From positions 1 through 35,520 of the IMG/VR virus record IMGVR_UViG_3300028920_001971: a DNA stretch of 35,520 nucleotides. One strand, given 5' to 3'. Positions 1-6,183 of the stretch are shown one piece after another. The position numbers were made by a program, and so were the translations under genes. The DNA is from a virus. The notes below the pieces were generated by a model. That model did no database searches, was not told the DNA's origin, and saw nothing but the letters and a program-made list of their open reading frames with translations. Every line of letters begins with the position of its first letter. Position 1 is the stretch's first letter.

Positions 1-96
1 AACAGCCGACGAAGAGACATCGAAATGGATTCAATGGGCTGGGTAGATAGCGATCCTTTCTATGACCGCTTCGATGACGACGGCCACCCCAAATAA
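1..96 (+). CDS. 3' end of an unidentified rightward gene (partial)
   Basis: Frame 1 is open from the window edge to a TAA at 94-96, giving 31 residues ending in DRFDDDGHPK. The visible part is acidic and no domain can be assigned. It faces the late operon tail to tail, with a terminator-like hairpin between them. The start lies outside the window. That this is a real gene end is inferred from the open frame and the convergent layout. Confidence 0.45.
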   Translation, partial: NSRRRDIEMDSMGWVDSDPFYDRFDDDGHPK

Positions 97-189
97 AAAA
101 AGACCAATGACTAACTCCGTGGTGTTCGTCGTTGTTATTGGCCTATAACTAATTATACCCCTTTCAGTCAAATTTAGCCAATAAAATAA

Positions 190-218
190 CCCCAGCGAGT
201 TAAAAAACATAGCTGGGG
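190..218 (-). terminator. Rho-independent-type terminator of the leftward late operon
   Basis: A 7-bp GC-rich stem (CCCCAGC 190-196 with GCTGGGG 212-218) encloses a 15-nt loop. Read leftward it is followed by a T-rich tract, the complement of 180-189. It sits just past the last leftward stop codon at 230. The loop is long and the T tract is interrupted, so it may be moderately efficient. Confidence 0.6.
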
Positions 219-229
219 CGGGAATACTT

Positions 230-541
230 TTAAAGTGGTTCGATTACCCCCAAACAAACACAGCTGTCTGTTCCACCGCCTTCGGTGTGGACATTGATTC
301 CATCAGGAAAGATTAGGGGTGGAGAGAAATTTTCAAAGTGTGAACCAGCCCCATCATCAGCCTCTATTTTCCAAACAACCGCTCCGGTTTTAGCATTTTT
401 CAAAGTTACGTGAAGATCGGCCTCGGTCGGTTTAGCTGATAAAAAGGCCAGCCTTGTTGAACGCTTGATTGCGTCGGTATTTGTTGCCGCTTGGCTAGTA
501 ACAGAAATATAAATTGGTCGGGCGTATCTTTCGACTACCAT
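230..541 (-). CDS. Putative beta-rich virion protein, last gene of the late operon
   Basis: Encodes 103 residues with no recognised family. The sequence alternates hydrophobic and polar residues (for example YISVTSQAATN and GAVVWKIEADDG), with Gly/Pro-rich turns in the C-terminal third. This resembles a small beta-sandwich structural protein. It starts immediately after the stop of the upstream zinc-finger gene (TAA-ATG junction), so the two are translationally linked, and a terminator hairpin follows. A head, neck or adaptor role is inferred from position only. There is no signal peptide or membrane segment. Confidence 0.6.
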   Translation of the reverse strand: MVVERYARPIYISVTSQAATNTDAIKRSTRLAFLSAKPTEADLHVTLKNAKTGAVVWKIEADDGAGSHFENFSPPLIFPDGINVHTEGGGTDSCVCLGVIEPL

Positions 542-1138
542 TTAAAGTTGGCCTCCTTTTCTTCTGGTTGGTTTCTGGCCTGGTGTGCCTTTTCGGCGGG
601 TTTGTTCTAAGCCCTCGCCATACCAAGTGACATTGTCCCTGTCTTTTGCCTCTACACCACCGCTGGTATTTGGCATACCCTCGGCCTCGTCTGGGCTAAC
701 CAGTTCGGTTTTGCCTGTCCCTGACTTTTCTGCTCCGATAACAAAAGCCTCCGGCTTGGCTTCAGGAATCTCATTTAAAATCTTTTGAGCTTCCTCCGAG
801 AGCTTGTGGCTTCTCATGTGGCCCTTCAGGGCAATCTCCGTGTTAGTTTTAAAATCACACAGCGGGCACTTAAATTTCTTCTCTTTCATCCGCTCTAATA
901 CTTTGTCGACATCTCTTGGTTGGACTTCTTCTAGGAAGCCATACTTTCTTAGCAAGTAGTCAGCCACATCCAACCTAAACTTCTTCAGTTCATTCGGGGC
1001 GATTGAATAGACGGCTGGCTTTTCAATCAGCTTGCCAGTAGGAACATTTCCTTCTCTAGCTCCGTAAATAGTCGAAATTTTAGCCTTGTTCGGCTGGTTG
1101 TTAAACTCTCTTGGATTATAGATTAGTTTATAGTTCAT
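542..1138 (-). CDS. Late-operon protein with a classical C2H2 zinc finger
   Basis: Encodes 198 residues. Residues 91-111 form a textbook C-X2-C-X12-H-X3-H finger (C91, C94, H107, H111) beginning CPLCDFK and ending GHMRSH. Residues 1-85 are a mixed helical domain with an arginine/lysine-rich segment, and residues 120-198 are low complexity and basic at the end (RRKGTPGQKPTRRKG). C2H2 fingers usually bind nucleic acid or protein. In a capsid-side operon this could be a DNA-contacting virion or packaging protein, which is inference. The gene lies between the Ser/Thr-tail genes and the terminal gene, with junctions of 0-2 nt. Confidence 0.75.
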   Translation of the reverse strand: MNYKLIYNPREFNNQPNKAKISTIYGAREGNVPTGKLIEKPAVYSIAPNELKKFRLDVADYLLRKYGFLEEVQPRDVDKVLERMKEKKFKCPLCDFKTNTEIALKGHMRSHKLSEEAQKILNEIPEAKPEAFVIGAEKSGTGKTELVSPDEAEGMPNTSGGVEAKDRDNVTWYGEGLEQTRRKGTPGQKPTRRKGGQL

Positions 1139-1140
1139 AA

Positions 1141-1437
1141 TTAAATAGTTGTGCTGGTGCTCGTACTCGTTGTCGTCGACGTGCTCGTCGAGGTTGAAGT
1201 CGACGTGCTTGTTGTGGTCGTCGAGGTCGAAGTTGAGGTGGTTGTCGTGCTTGTGCTCGTCGAGGTTGTCGTCGAGAAAAGACGGCCATACCAGGCACTC
1301 CCATACCTTAGTTTAAGTATATTTCTAGTGCTATCATAATAGATTTGCCCAGTTTCCGGATCGCCTGGAGGAGTTGTTTTGCTCTCTATCCGGCCTTCGT
1401 AGTTTTGAAAATGGGTGGCGTTTGTTTTTAAGCTCAT
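1141..1437 (-). CDS. Small fiber-like protein with a 43-residue Ser/Thr tail (paralogue 1)
   Basis: Encodes 98 residues. Residues 1-54 form a short head domain with the motif GQIYYDSTRN followed by LKLRYGSAWYG. This matches the 'GD-x-YY-x-T ... Y-x-G-x-x-W' motif common in phage fiber and tail proteins. Residues 55-97 are almost only Ser and Thr in T-rich blocks, a mucin-like tail. It is the last of three tandem paralogues directly downstream of the major capsid gene. A virion-surface appendage that could be O-glycosylated is inferred. The plus-strand open frame over this stretch (Leu/Val-rich) is a by-product of the repeat. Confidence 0.75.
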   Translation of the reverse strand: MSLKTNATHFQNYEGRIESKTTPPGDPETGQIYYDSTRNILKLRYGSAWYGRLFSTTTSTSTSTTTTSTSTSTTTTSTSTSTSTSTSTTTSTSTSTTI

Positions 1438-1932
1438 TTTATGCTGATGTTGATGTACTAGTCGTCGTTGACGTGCTTGTACTGGTTGTTGTTAAAAGTA
1501 TTCCTTCCCATTGAGTACCAGTGTATCTTTCAATGGTTTTGTTAGTTGTATTGAAATAAACATCGCCGGTTTCAGGGCCAGATGGCCTTGAGGCAAACAT
1601 AACTATCTTGCCCTTCAGGTTGCTTACGTGTGTTGCTTGTTCTTTTAGACTGCTCATATTTTCATTATACCTTATACCGTTGTACTAGTGCTAGTTGTCG
1701 TTGATGTGCTCGTGCTTGTACTGGTCGTGGTCGTTGTGCTCGTGCTAACCGTCGTCACCGATGTGCTGGTTGATGTCGTTGTTGTTGATGTGCTAGAACT
1801 AGTCGTTGTTGTTGTGCTGGTGCTGGTTGAGGTTAATGTTGTCGTTGTGCTGGTAGATGTAGTAGTAGTAGTGCTACTTGATGTTGAGGTCGAAGTTGTT
1901 GTTGTTGTGCTAGTACTAGTTGATGTCGTTGT
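1144..1932 (-). repeat. Ser/Thr codon repeat tracts in three paralogous genes
   Basis: Three tracts (1144-1275, 1442-1492, 1675-1932) are built from ACN and AGY/TCN codons, giving imperfect 3- and 6-bp periodicity. They encode the Ser/Thr tails. Synonymous variation within the tracts argues for selection on the protein rather than a pure slippage artefact. The tracts are nevertheless of a kind that can expand or contract, and the three lengths differ (about 43, 16 and 85 codons). Confidence 0.85.
1439..1657 (-). CDS. Small fiber-like protein with a short Ser/Thr tail (paralogue 2)
   Basis: Encodes 72 residues. The head domain (1-55) is homologous to its neighbours: GDVYFNTTNK followed by ERYTGTQWEG. 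Residues 56-71 are Ser/Thr only. It is the shortest of the three paralogues, and its tail is about a fifth as long as that of the 1672-2076 gene, so tail length varies strongly between copies. It is adjacent to the next gene with a 1-nt gap. The role is inferred as for the other two copies: a small virion surface protein. Confidence 0.7.
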   Translation of the reverse strand: MSSLKEQATHVSNLKGKIVMFASRPSGPETGDVYFNTTNKTIERYTGTQWEGILLTTTSTSTSTTTSTSTSA

Positions 1933-2076
1933 AAGGTCAACACCACGCCAATTAGTGCCATCATACCTCATCCATGACCGATCAGTAGATTGATAAAACT
2001 CATCGCCACTAGTAGAAACAGGTGGATTAGAAGTTCTTGTTTTCAATCTGCCTGCGAAAGACCTATATTTTGTCAT
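1672..2076 (-). CDS. Small fiber-like protein with an 85-residue Ser/Thr tail (paralogue 3)
   Basis: Encodes 134 residues. Residues 1-48 contain GDEFYQSTDR and MRYDGTNWRG, the same fiber-type motif as the two downstream paralogues. Residues 49-134 are Ser/Thr with only a few Val and Leu. It is the first gene after the major capsid gene and has its own promoter candidate: a -35 TTGACA at 2107-2112 and a -10 TAAACT at 2084-2089. That places +1 about one base before the ATG, so the local mRNA would be leaderless. A second ATG five codons' worth of bases upstream (2081-2083) is out of frame and stops quickly. Confidence 0.75.
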   Translation of the reverse strand: MTKYRSFAGRLKTRTSNPPVSTSGDEFYQSTDRSWMRYDGTNWRGVDLTTTSTSTSTTTTTSTSTSSSTTTTTSTSTTTTLTSTSTSTTTTTSSSTSTTTTSTSTSVTTVSTSTTTTTSTSTSTSTTTSTSTTV

Positions 2077-2083
2077 TTGTCAT

Positions 2084-2112
2084 AGTTTAAAACTAATTTC
2101 ATATTCTGTCAA
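2084..2112 (-). promoter_or_regulatory. Promoter candidate for the Ser/Thr-tail genes
   Basis: Reading leftward there is a perfect TTGACA (2112-2107), a 17-nt spacer and TAAACT (2089-2084). The expected +1 is near 2077 and the start codon is at 2076-2074. The 12-mer TTGACAGAATAT that opens this element recurs exactly at 4551-4562, upstream of the scaffold gene. Confidence 0.5.
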
Positions 2113-2120
2113 GACTTGGT

Positions 2121-2153
2121 GGGTAAAGTGTTAGACACTTTCATTCTTTACCC
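2121..2153 (-). terminator. Hairpin between the capsid gene and the Ser/Thr-tail genes
   Basis: GGGTAAAG (2121-2128) pairs with CTTTACCC (2146-2153) over 8 bp. An alternative inner stem, AAGTG (2126-2130) with CACTT (2136-2140), is also possible. It lies 11 nt past the capsid stop codon. No clear T tract follows leftward, so partial termination or 3'-end protection of the capsid mRNA is more likely than full termination. Confidence 0.5.
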
Positions 2154-2163
2154 GCTAAACGGC

Positions 2164-3084
2164 TTACCCTGAATAGGATGAGCCGTCGCCTAAACTGCCC
2201 CAGACACCTCGCCAATCAGTCCAGCCACCGACGCCTCGGAATCTGCTCTTGAACAGAGCCATTCCGGAATCGAAGGCAACATCCTGCTTGAACTCTGGTT
2301 TTACTCTCCAGAGCCAAAGCAGTTTGGCCTGACTCTTGTCGATCAAGAACCAAATGGTGTCGTTGACAGTAATATACTCCCAAGCAACTACCTTAAATTT
2401 GCCTTGATAAACATTGATGTCATTATCAGCAGTTCCAGGTCGTCCGCTAGAACCAACTAAGATTCTCGCTTCTTTCTCAAGATTCAAAGGAACAACTAAT
2501 ACATCAGGATTAACCTGAATAATCATTCCCCGATCATCGAGTTGCTGACGAGCGGCCAACATCCCTGTTTCCAAGTTGGTATCAGTTAAAGTGATGCCGT
2601 TGGAATCAGCGTTGGACTGAGCTGAACCGCCATCGGAACGATCGTGGTCAGTGGAACAAAGTTCCTCACCATCTCCACCATCTGCGTAGGAGCTGTTAAA
2701 GGCTCTGTTTAAGATGTTGGAAGTGATGGTTTCCACGCTTCGCCGAGCGGCACGCCCCATCTGAGCTGGCTTGCCTTTCATCACATTATATTGATCGTCC
2801 TCGTAAAGTTCCTCAGAGATTTTGAACCCCTTAGTGTACTTGACGTGGGTCAGAGTCACATCGTACATCTGCACCGGATCATCATAATTGATTTGGGCAC
2901 CCTCATCAGTCTGGTGGTAAAGGCCGAAGCCGGTTACGCCAGAATACTTCTCATCTTGCTTAGAAGAAGAATCAACATTGAAAACCTGCGGATACACTTC
3001 AGGCTCTTCCTGATAGGCATCATCAAAGATTTTCTTGAATCCTGGTTCTAGTAAGTCGCCGAAATTTGATCTATAGCTTGCCAT
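2164..3084 (-). CDS. Major capsid protein (HK97-fold, gpT-like)
   Basis: Encodes 306 residues, within the usual size range for HK97-fold capsid proteins. It begins with a helical N-arm (FGDLLEPGFKKIFDDAYQEEP), continues with a stretch like KYTKGFKISEELYEDDQYNVM typical of gpT/Mu-like capsid proteins, and has a P-domain-like segment around residues 180-220 (PDVLVVPLNLEKEA). The C-terminal part includes an FKVVAWEYI strand and the GVGGWTDWRG loop. Its position directly after the decoration protein and scaffold supports the call. No SD is visible before the ATG, which is odd for an abundant product. It lacks a recognisable N-terminal protease-processed delta domain, consistent with a separate scaffold gene. 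Confidence 0.88.
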   Translation of the reverse strand: MASYRSNFGDLLEPGFKKIFDDAYQEEPEVYPQVFNVDSSSKQDEKYSGVTGFGLYHQTDEGAQINYDDPVQMYDVTLTHVKYTKGFKISEELYEDDQYNVMKGKPAQMGRAARRSVETITSNILNRAFNSSYADGGDGEELCSTDHDRSDGGSAQSNADSNGITLTDTNLETGMLAARQQLDDRGMIIQVNPDVLVVPLNLEKEARILVGSSGRPGTADNDINVYQGKFKVVAWEYITVNDTIWFLIDKSQAKLLWLWRVKPEFKQDVAFDSGMALFKSRFRGVGGWTDWRGVWGSLGDGSSYSG

Positions 3085-3099
3085 GTTTTATTTGATTGG

Positions 3100-3648
3100 C
3101 TAATGTGTTTCGCGTTCAAAGGAAAACAACTGCGGAGCGGAGATTGTTACCAGACATTTGCTGGCATCACCGTCCTCATCTGGGTCGAGTTTCAAAATGA
3201 AAACCTGGCCATCATCCTCAGTTGTCTCGCTTTCATCAACCTGATCGTGGTCAGCCAAGTCACAATGTAGATACTCGTCAGCCGGATTGGTAAAGTCTCC
3301 GTCAGCATCGTTGTACCAAATCGCAAACGGATCAGCGATAACGATCGCCTTGACCTTTTTATCGGTCATGTTGTCGCTTGCCGCCACGTAAGTTTGGGTA
3401 GACGAAGTCCAAGCGCCATCATAGCTGCTTGGATTGGCATTATCTAAATCAATGCCATCGTCATTCACAATCCCGACACAGACTCCCAGCACTGGGTTAG
3501 TAGCCCCAGCCGCTGCTCTGGTAATCCCTGCACTATCATTGTAAACCATGTCGCCCACTTTAATAGTAGCGCTGTTTTTGATGGTACAATGAAGAGTAAC
3601 AGGGTTTTCAGACCCATTCAGTTGTCCTCGATACTCAAAACCTGCCAT
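3100..3648 (-). CDS. Head decoration protein-like (DUF2190-type)
   Basis: Encodes 182 residues. The N-terminal region reads NPVTLHCTIKNSATIKVGDMVY, then AAAGATNPVLGVCVGI. This is the 'gDlV ... a.a.a...i.GV..g' pattern of capsid decoration/DUF2190-like beta proteins. The C-terminal half is acidic (DPDEDGDASKC). It lies between scaffold and major capsid genes, the usual location for such a protein. There is a good SD (GGAGGTGA) upstream of the ATG at 3648. The product probably binds the capsid exterior. Confidence 0.7.
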   Translation of the reverse strand: MAGFEYRGQLNGSENPVTLHCTIKNSATIKVGDMVYNDSAGITRAAAGATNPVLGVCVGIVNDDGIDLDNANPSSYDGAWTSSTQTYVAASDNMTDKKVKAIVIADPFAIWYNDADGDFTNPADEYLHCDLADHDQVDESETTEDDGQVFILKLDPDEDGDASKCLVTISAPQLFSFERETH

Positions 3649-3684
3649 ATTTTCTTGTCACCTCCTTAGCGGTCAGACTAGAGC

Positions 3685-4512
3685 TTACTTCTGAGGAGGT
3701 TTTGCTAAGTCCTTTTTGGCCTTAATATAATCCTCCGCAGATATCCCCATCCTGCTTGCTACGGCTCTTTCTTCCGGTGTCAGGGTAGTGGATTCTCCCC
3801 CAGTCCCAGAAGCAGCGGATAAGGATCCAATAGAGGCTTGACGATTCTCCTCAGCCGTGAGGAGACCCTTGCCTTGTCCTGCCAACTTATCGACGTTGGC
3901 TAAAACATAGGCTCCTTCCAAAAACTTAGGTAACCGATCAAGAGGCACGCTGTTCAACAGTTGTTGAACGGGCTTTGTTCCGCCTGGGTCAAGGATGTCG
4001 GCGAAAGCAGTCGCAAGTTTTCCTTGCTCACTCTTCCGCTCATCATCTGGTAACTTGTCCAGACCGTGCTTCCTGTAAAAGTCCACTAACATTTGGTTTT
4101 GAAGGGCTCGTCGAGTGTCATCAGCCTGAGGCGTTGCCTCTGGCGTCGACCCAGTCTTCGCCTCTTCGCCGCCTTTAGGGGTTTCAGTCTTACCGCCCAA
4201 ATAGTCTTTCATCCAATCGACTACTTGCTTGTAACGAGTCGGGTCAGAATAGATAGAGGAGAGTAAAATCTCGCTATCTTTCTTGATTTGCCGAGCTTCC
4301 TTTACTTCGGCCGACTGCTCGCCCAGTTTTTTCTCTAAATTCTGATAAGCCTTAGTTAGCTCCTCGACCGATTTGCCCTGAAGCTTATCAGGAACTTCTA
4401 AAGGTGCTTCGTCAGTTTTTTCTTCACCGGTCTCTGAGCTGACGCTCTCAGGCGGTTGCTCTGATGTCTGCCCCTCATCTTCGGAGGGAACATCCTTATC
4501 ATCTTTTGCCAT
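3685..4512 (-). CDS. Capsid scaffolding protein
   Basis: Encodes 275 residues and is highly charged. The N-terminus is acidic and disordered (residues 1-45). It is followed by a predicted coiled coil with LQGKSVEELTKAYQNLEKKL at about 44-63 and more charged helix to about residue 85. A Pro/Thr/Gly linker follows, then a helical region, and the tail is basic (IKAKKDLAKPPQK), as expected for the capsid-binding end of scaffolds. Position between the lysozyme-like gene and the decoration and capsid genes supports the call. The start has an SD (AAAGGAG). The repeated 12-mer TTGACAGAATAT lies 39 nt upstream. Confidence 0.75.
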   Translation of the reverse strand: MAKDDKDVPSEDEGQTSEQPPESVSSETGEEKTDEAPLEVPDKLQGKSVEELTKAYQNLEKKLGEQSAEVKEARQIKKDSEILLSSIYSDPTRYKQVVDWMKDYLGGKTETPKGGEEAKTGSTPEATPQADDTRRALQNQMLVDFYRKHGLDKLPDDERKSEQGKLATAFADILDPGGTKPVQQLLNSVPLDRLPKFLEGAYVLANVDKLAGQGKGLLTAEENRQASIGSLSAASGTGGESTTLTPEERAVASRMGISAEDYIKAKKDLAKPPQK

Positions 4513-4550
4513 TTAGGGCTCCTTTCGAGTTGTCCTAATTAAATAATACA

Positions 4551-4562
4551 ATATTCTGTCAA
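4551..4562 (-). promoter_or_regulatory. Repeated TTGACAGAATAT element upstream of the scaffold gene
   Basis: This is an exact 12-mer copy of the element at 2101-2112, on the same strand, again in a short intergenic gap of the late operon. TTGACA could be a -35 box. No good -10 lies 16-18 nt downstream here (ATTAGG at 17), though TATTAT occurs 8 nt after it. It may be a promoter of non-standard geometry or a protein-binding site. Confidence 0.35.
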
Positions 4563-4565
4563 ATT

Positions 4566-5291
4566 TTATAATCCCAGCCCTGGGGCAGTGGCGGGGTGAT
4601 CTTTATATCCTCGTCTTCTATAAAGTTCTATCATCGCATTTATTGCCGCAACTGGATCATTCAGGTCTTGGAACTGTAGGCCGAGTTCATTCATTAGCGG
4701 CTCTTGGTAGAAATCGTTAAATTGAAATGGCCCCCAATCGGCAGTCGATCGGCCCGCAGCAGGGGTATATGGATTAACATTTGGTGCTATATTCGGATTT
4801 AGACTAGATTCTCTCGCCGAAAGGTTAATAAAGTTGTTTACTTGGTCAGCCAATCCAGCCTGGGTCAATAAATCAGCAATTTGAGCCTGAAAAGGCTTGT
4901 TTACACCCTGAAATTCAGGAATTATCGTTGGGGTTGGCTCTGGCTTAGGCTGGTCGACCTTAATTGTCACTTTCCCGCCCTCTTGGGTTGGTGAAGTAAT
5001 CGTGATATTCGTCATTTGGGCTTTTTCTTCGGTTTTCTCGCTTTTTTGCTCATCCATCTTCAATTTACTGCCCAAATCTTTAACCATTTCACTCTGCGGT
5101 TTCTTTGGCATACTTTTAAAACCATGTTCTGTGTCTACTGATCGTGTTGGTAAGCCGGAGTGCCACTCTTGAGGGCGAACTAGGTTCTGTAAATCACCCA
5201 AAAAGTTGCCCAGACCTCCCGCTACTCCTCTAGAAAGCGTTTGTAATTGGGCGGGGACTCCCTGAATGAATTGTCCGACATCAAATGGCAT
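4566..5291 (-). CDS. Virion protein with C-terminal lysozyme-like (lytic transglycosylase) domain
   Basis: Encodes 241 residues. Residues 1-40 are Gly/Leu-rich and possibly membrane-active (VAGGLGNFLGDLQNL). Residues 60-130 are a charged, Pro-rich linker. Residues 133-231 look like a lysozyme/SLT fold: SARESSLNP with E161 as candidate catalytic Glu, DWGPFQFND at 185-193 (the family's 'GPFQI' block), and DPVAAINAMIELYRRRGY at 212-229. Such proteins are often carried in the virion and cut peptidoglycan during DNA entry. Location inside the head module favours an ejected internal protein over a holin-linked endolysin. It overlaps the preceding gene by 1 nt. Confidence 0.7.
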   Translation of the reverse strand: MPFDVGQFIQGVPAQLQTLSRGVAGGLGNFLGDLQNLVRPQEWHSGLPTRSVDTEHGFKSMPKKPQSEMVKDLGSKLKMDEQKSEKTEEKAQMTNITITSPTQEGGKVTIKVDQPKPEPTPTIIPEFQGVNKPFQAQIADLLTQAGLADQVNNFINLSARESSLNPNIAPNVNPYTPAAGRSTADWGPFQFNDFYQEPLMNELGLQFQDLNDPVAAINAMIELYRRRGYKDHPATAPGLGL

Positions 5292-5590
5292 TATTTTTCC
5301 TCCCTTTTTTCTATTTCTTCGCCTGATCCTTCAATTAAGTGCATCAAAACAGTCAAACCAGCGATTCTTCCCTTCGCATTGGCGTGCTGTGTGCTTAGTT
5401 TAGCATCTGCCGAGTTAAGTTTCAAAACATAATCTTTCTCTTCGTCAATCATCTGGCGGATTACTTCTAATAAAGCGTCTTTTAGCTTGTCTTTTTTCCT
5501 GATTTCATTCAAAGACAGCAGGGTTTCGCTCGATAATCGGCTTAATTTGTCCTTAGCGACGCTGGAAACAAACTTTTTTTTCTTTTTCAT
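5291..5590 (-). CDS. Small coiled-coil protein of the head module
   Basis: Encodes 99 residues, very Lys/Glu-rich, with a basic start (MKKKKKFVSS) and long helical heptad-like stretches (LSLNEIRKKDKLKDALLEVI and the C-terminal HLIEGSGEEIEKREEK). No family is recognised. It overlaps the ADP-ribosyltransferase-like gene upstream by 4 nt and the lysozyme-like gene by 1 nt, so it is probably co-produced with them. It could be an internal virion or assembly protein; this is inference from context. Confidence 0.55.
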   Translation of the reverse strand: MKKKKKFVSSVAKDKLSRLSSETLLSLNEIRKKDKLKDALLEVIRQMIDEEKDYVLKLNSADAKLSTQHANAKGRIAGLTVLMHLIEGSGEEIEKREEK

Positions 5591-6183
5591 TTGACGATCT
5601 TGTTAAGAATATTAGGATTTATAACTCTTATTTCTTGTTCTCCATAGAGCGGGCTAACACTGAAGTCAATGGCATCGTAGCCTCTCTTTCTAAACTCATT
5701 GATTATTGAAGCATCTTCTGCTCCTAGGCGGAATTTTAACATTTCTCTAGCTATTTTGGGGTTTAGTTTCCCACCGCCCCTATTTAATGGAAATAGCTCT
5801 TCGGCAATTTTGTTAATATCAGCTTCTCTGGCTATCTTAGCTTTTGAACTTATGCTTAATTCTTCAACAATTCCTTTCTCGGCTTTAGCAAAATCTCTGG
5901 CAACTGACTTATTTGTAGTGGTCGAAATTCCACGTTTATTTCCCTTGCTTAAATCTAATGGCTTCCCGCCACGATATAACTTCATTTCCTTGGCCTGAGG
6001 AGCAACACTCGCCATCATTATCAAATCCATAATGGCAGACTGTGGGTTTCTAATCGCCTTGTCTCTCCAGGGTTCTCCACCAATAGCTCTTTGAAAACCA
6101 CCAAGCATAGGTAGGGCTCTTTGGATAAGAGGTAATTCCTGTATTCCCCTTGCCCTATCCATGTACGAAGAAACCAAGTTCAT
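5587..6183 (-). CDS. ADP-ribosyltransferase-like protein (R-S-E type) of the head module
   Basis: Encodes 198 residues. The C-terminal half carries the ordered landmarks of an R-S-E ADP-ribosyltransferase: Arg in KLYRGG (R71), the Ser/Thr strand in GISTTTNKSVARDFA (87-99), and E-x-E in GEQEIRVINP (E182, E184). The segment GYDAIDF just before it resembles the 'GYDG' strand of ART-PolyVal-like domains. In known phages such enzymes can ride in the virion and modify host proteins on entry (T4 Alt), or are attached to portal-proximal head proteins. It directly follows the portal gene, which supports an injected effector. Catalysis is inferred from motifs only. Confidence 0.65.
   Translation of the reverse strand: MNLVSSYMDRARGIQELPLIQRALPMLGGFQRAIGGEPWRDKAIRNPQSAIMDLIMMASVAPQAKEMKLYRGGKPLDLSKGNKRGISTTTNKSVARDFAKAEKGIVEELSISSKAKIAREADINKIAEELFPLNRGGGKLNPKIAREMLKFRLGAEDASIINEFRKRGYDAIDFSVSPLYGEQEIRVINPNILNKIVK

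Noticed and set aside
135-184. Second hairpin (TTATTGGC 135-142 with GCCAATAA 177-184) and a minus-strand TTGACT/TATAAT pair in the convergent gap
   Set aside because: The 34-nt loop makes the stem weak, and the two promoter-like boxes are spaced by only 8 nt, so neither is supported as a functional site.
1151-1993. Plus-strand Leu/Val-rich ORFs across the repeat tracts
   Set aside because: They are the antisense reading of Ser/Thr codon repeats, lack SD sites and have no family features. The minus-strand genes have proper head domains and operon spacing.
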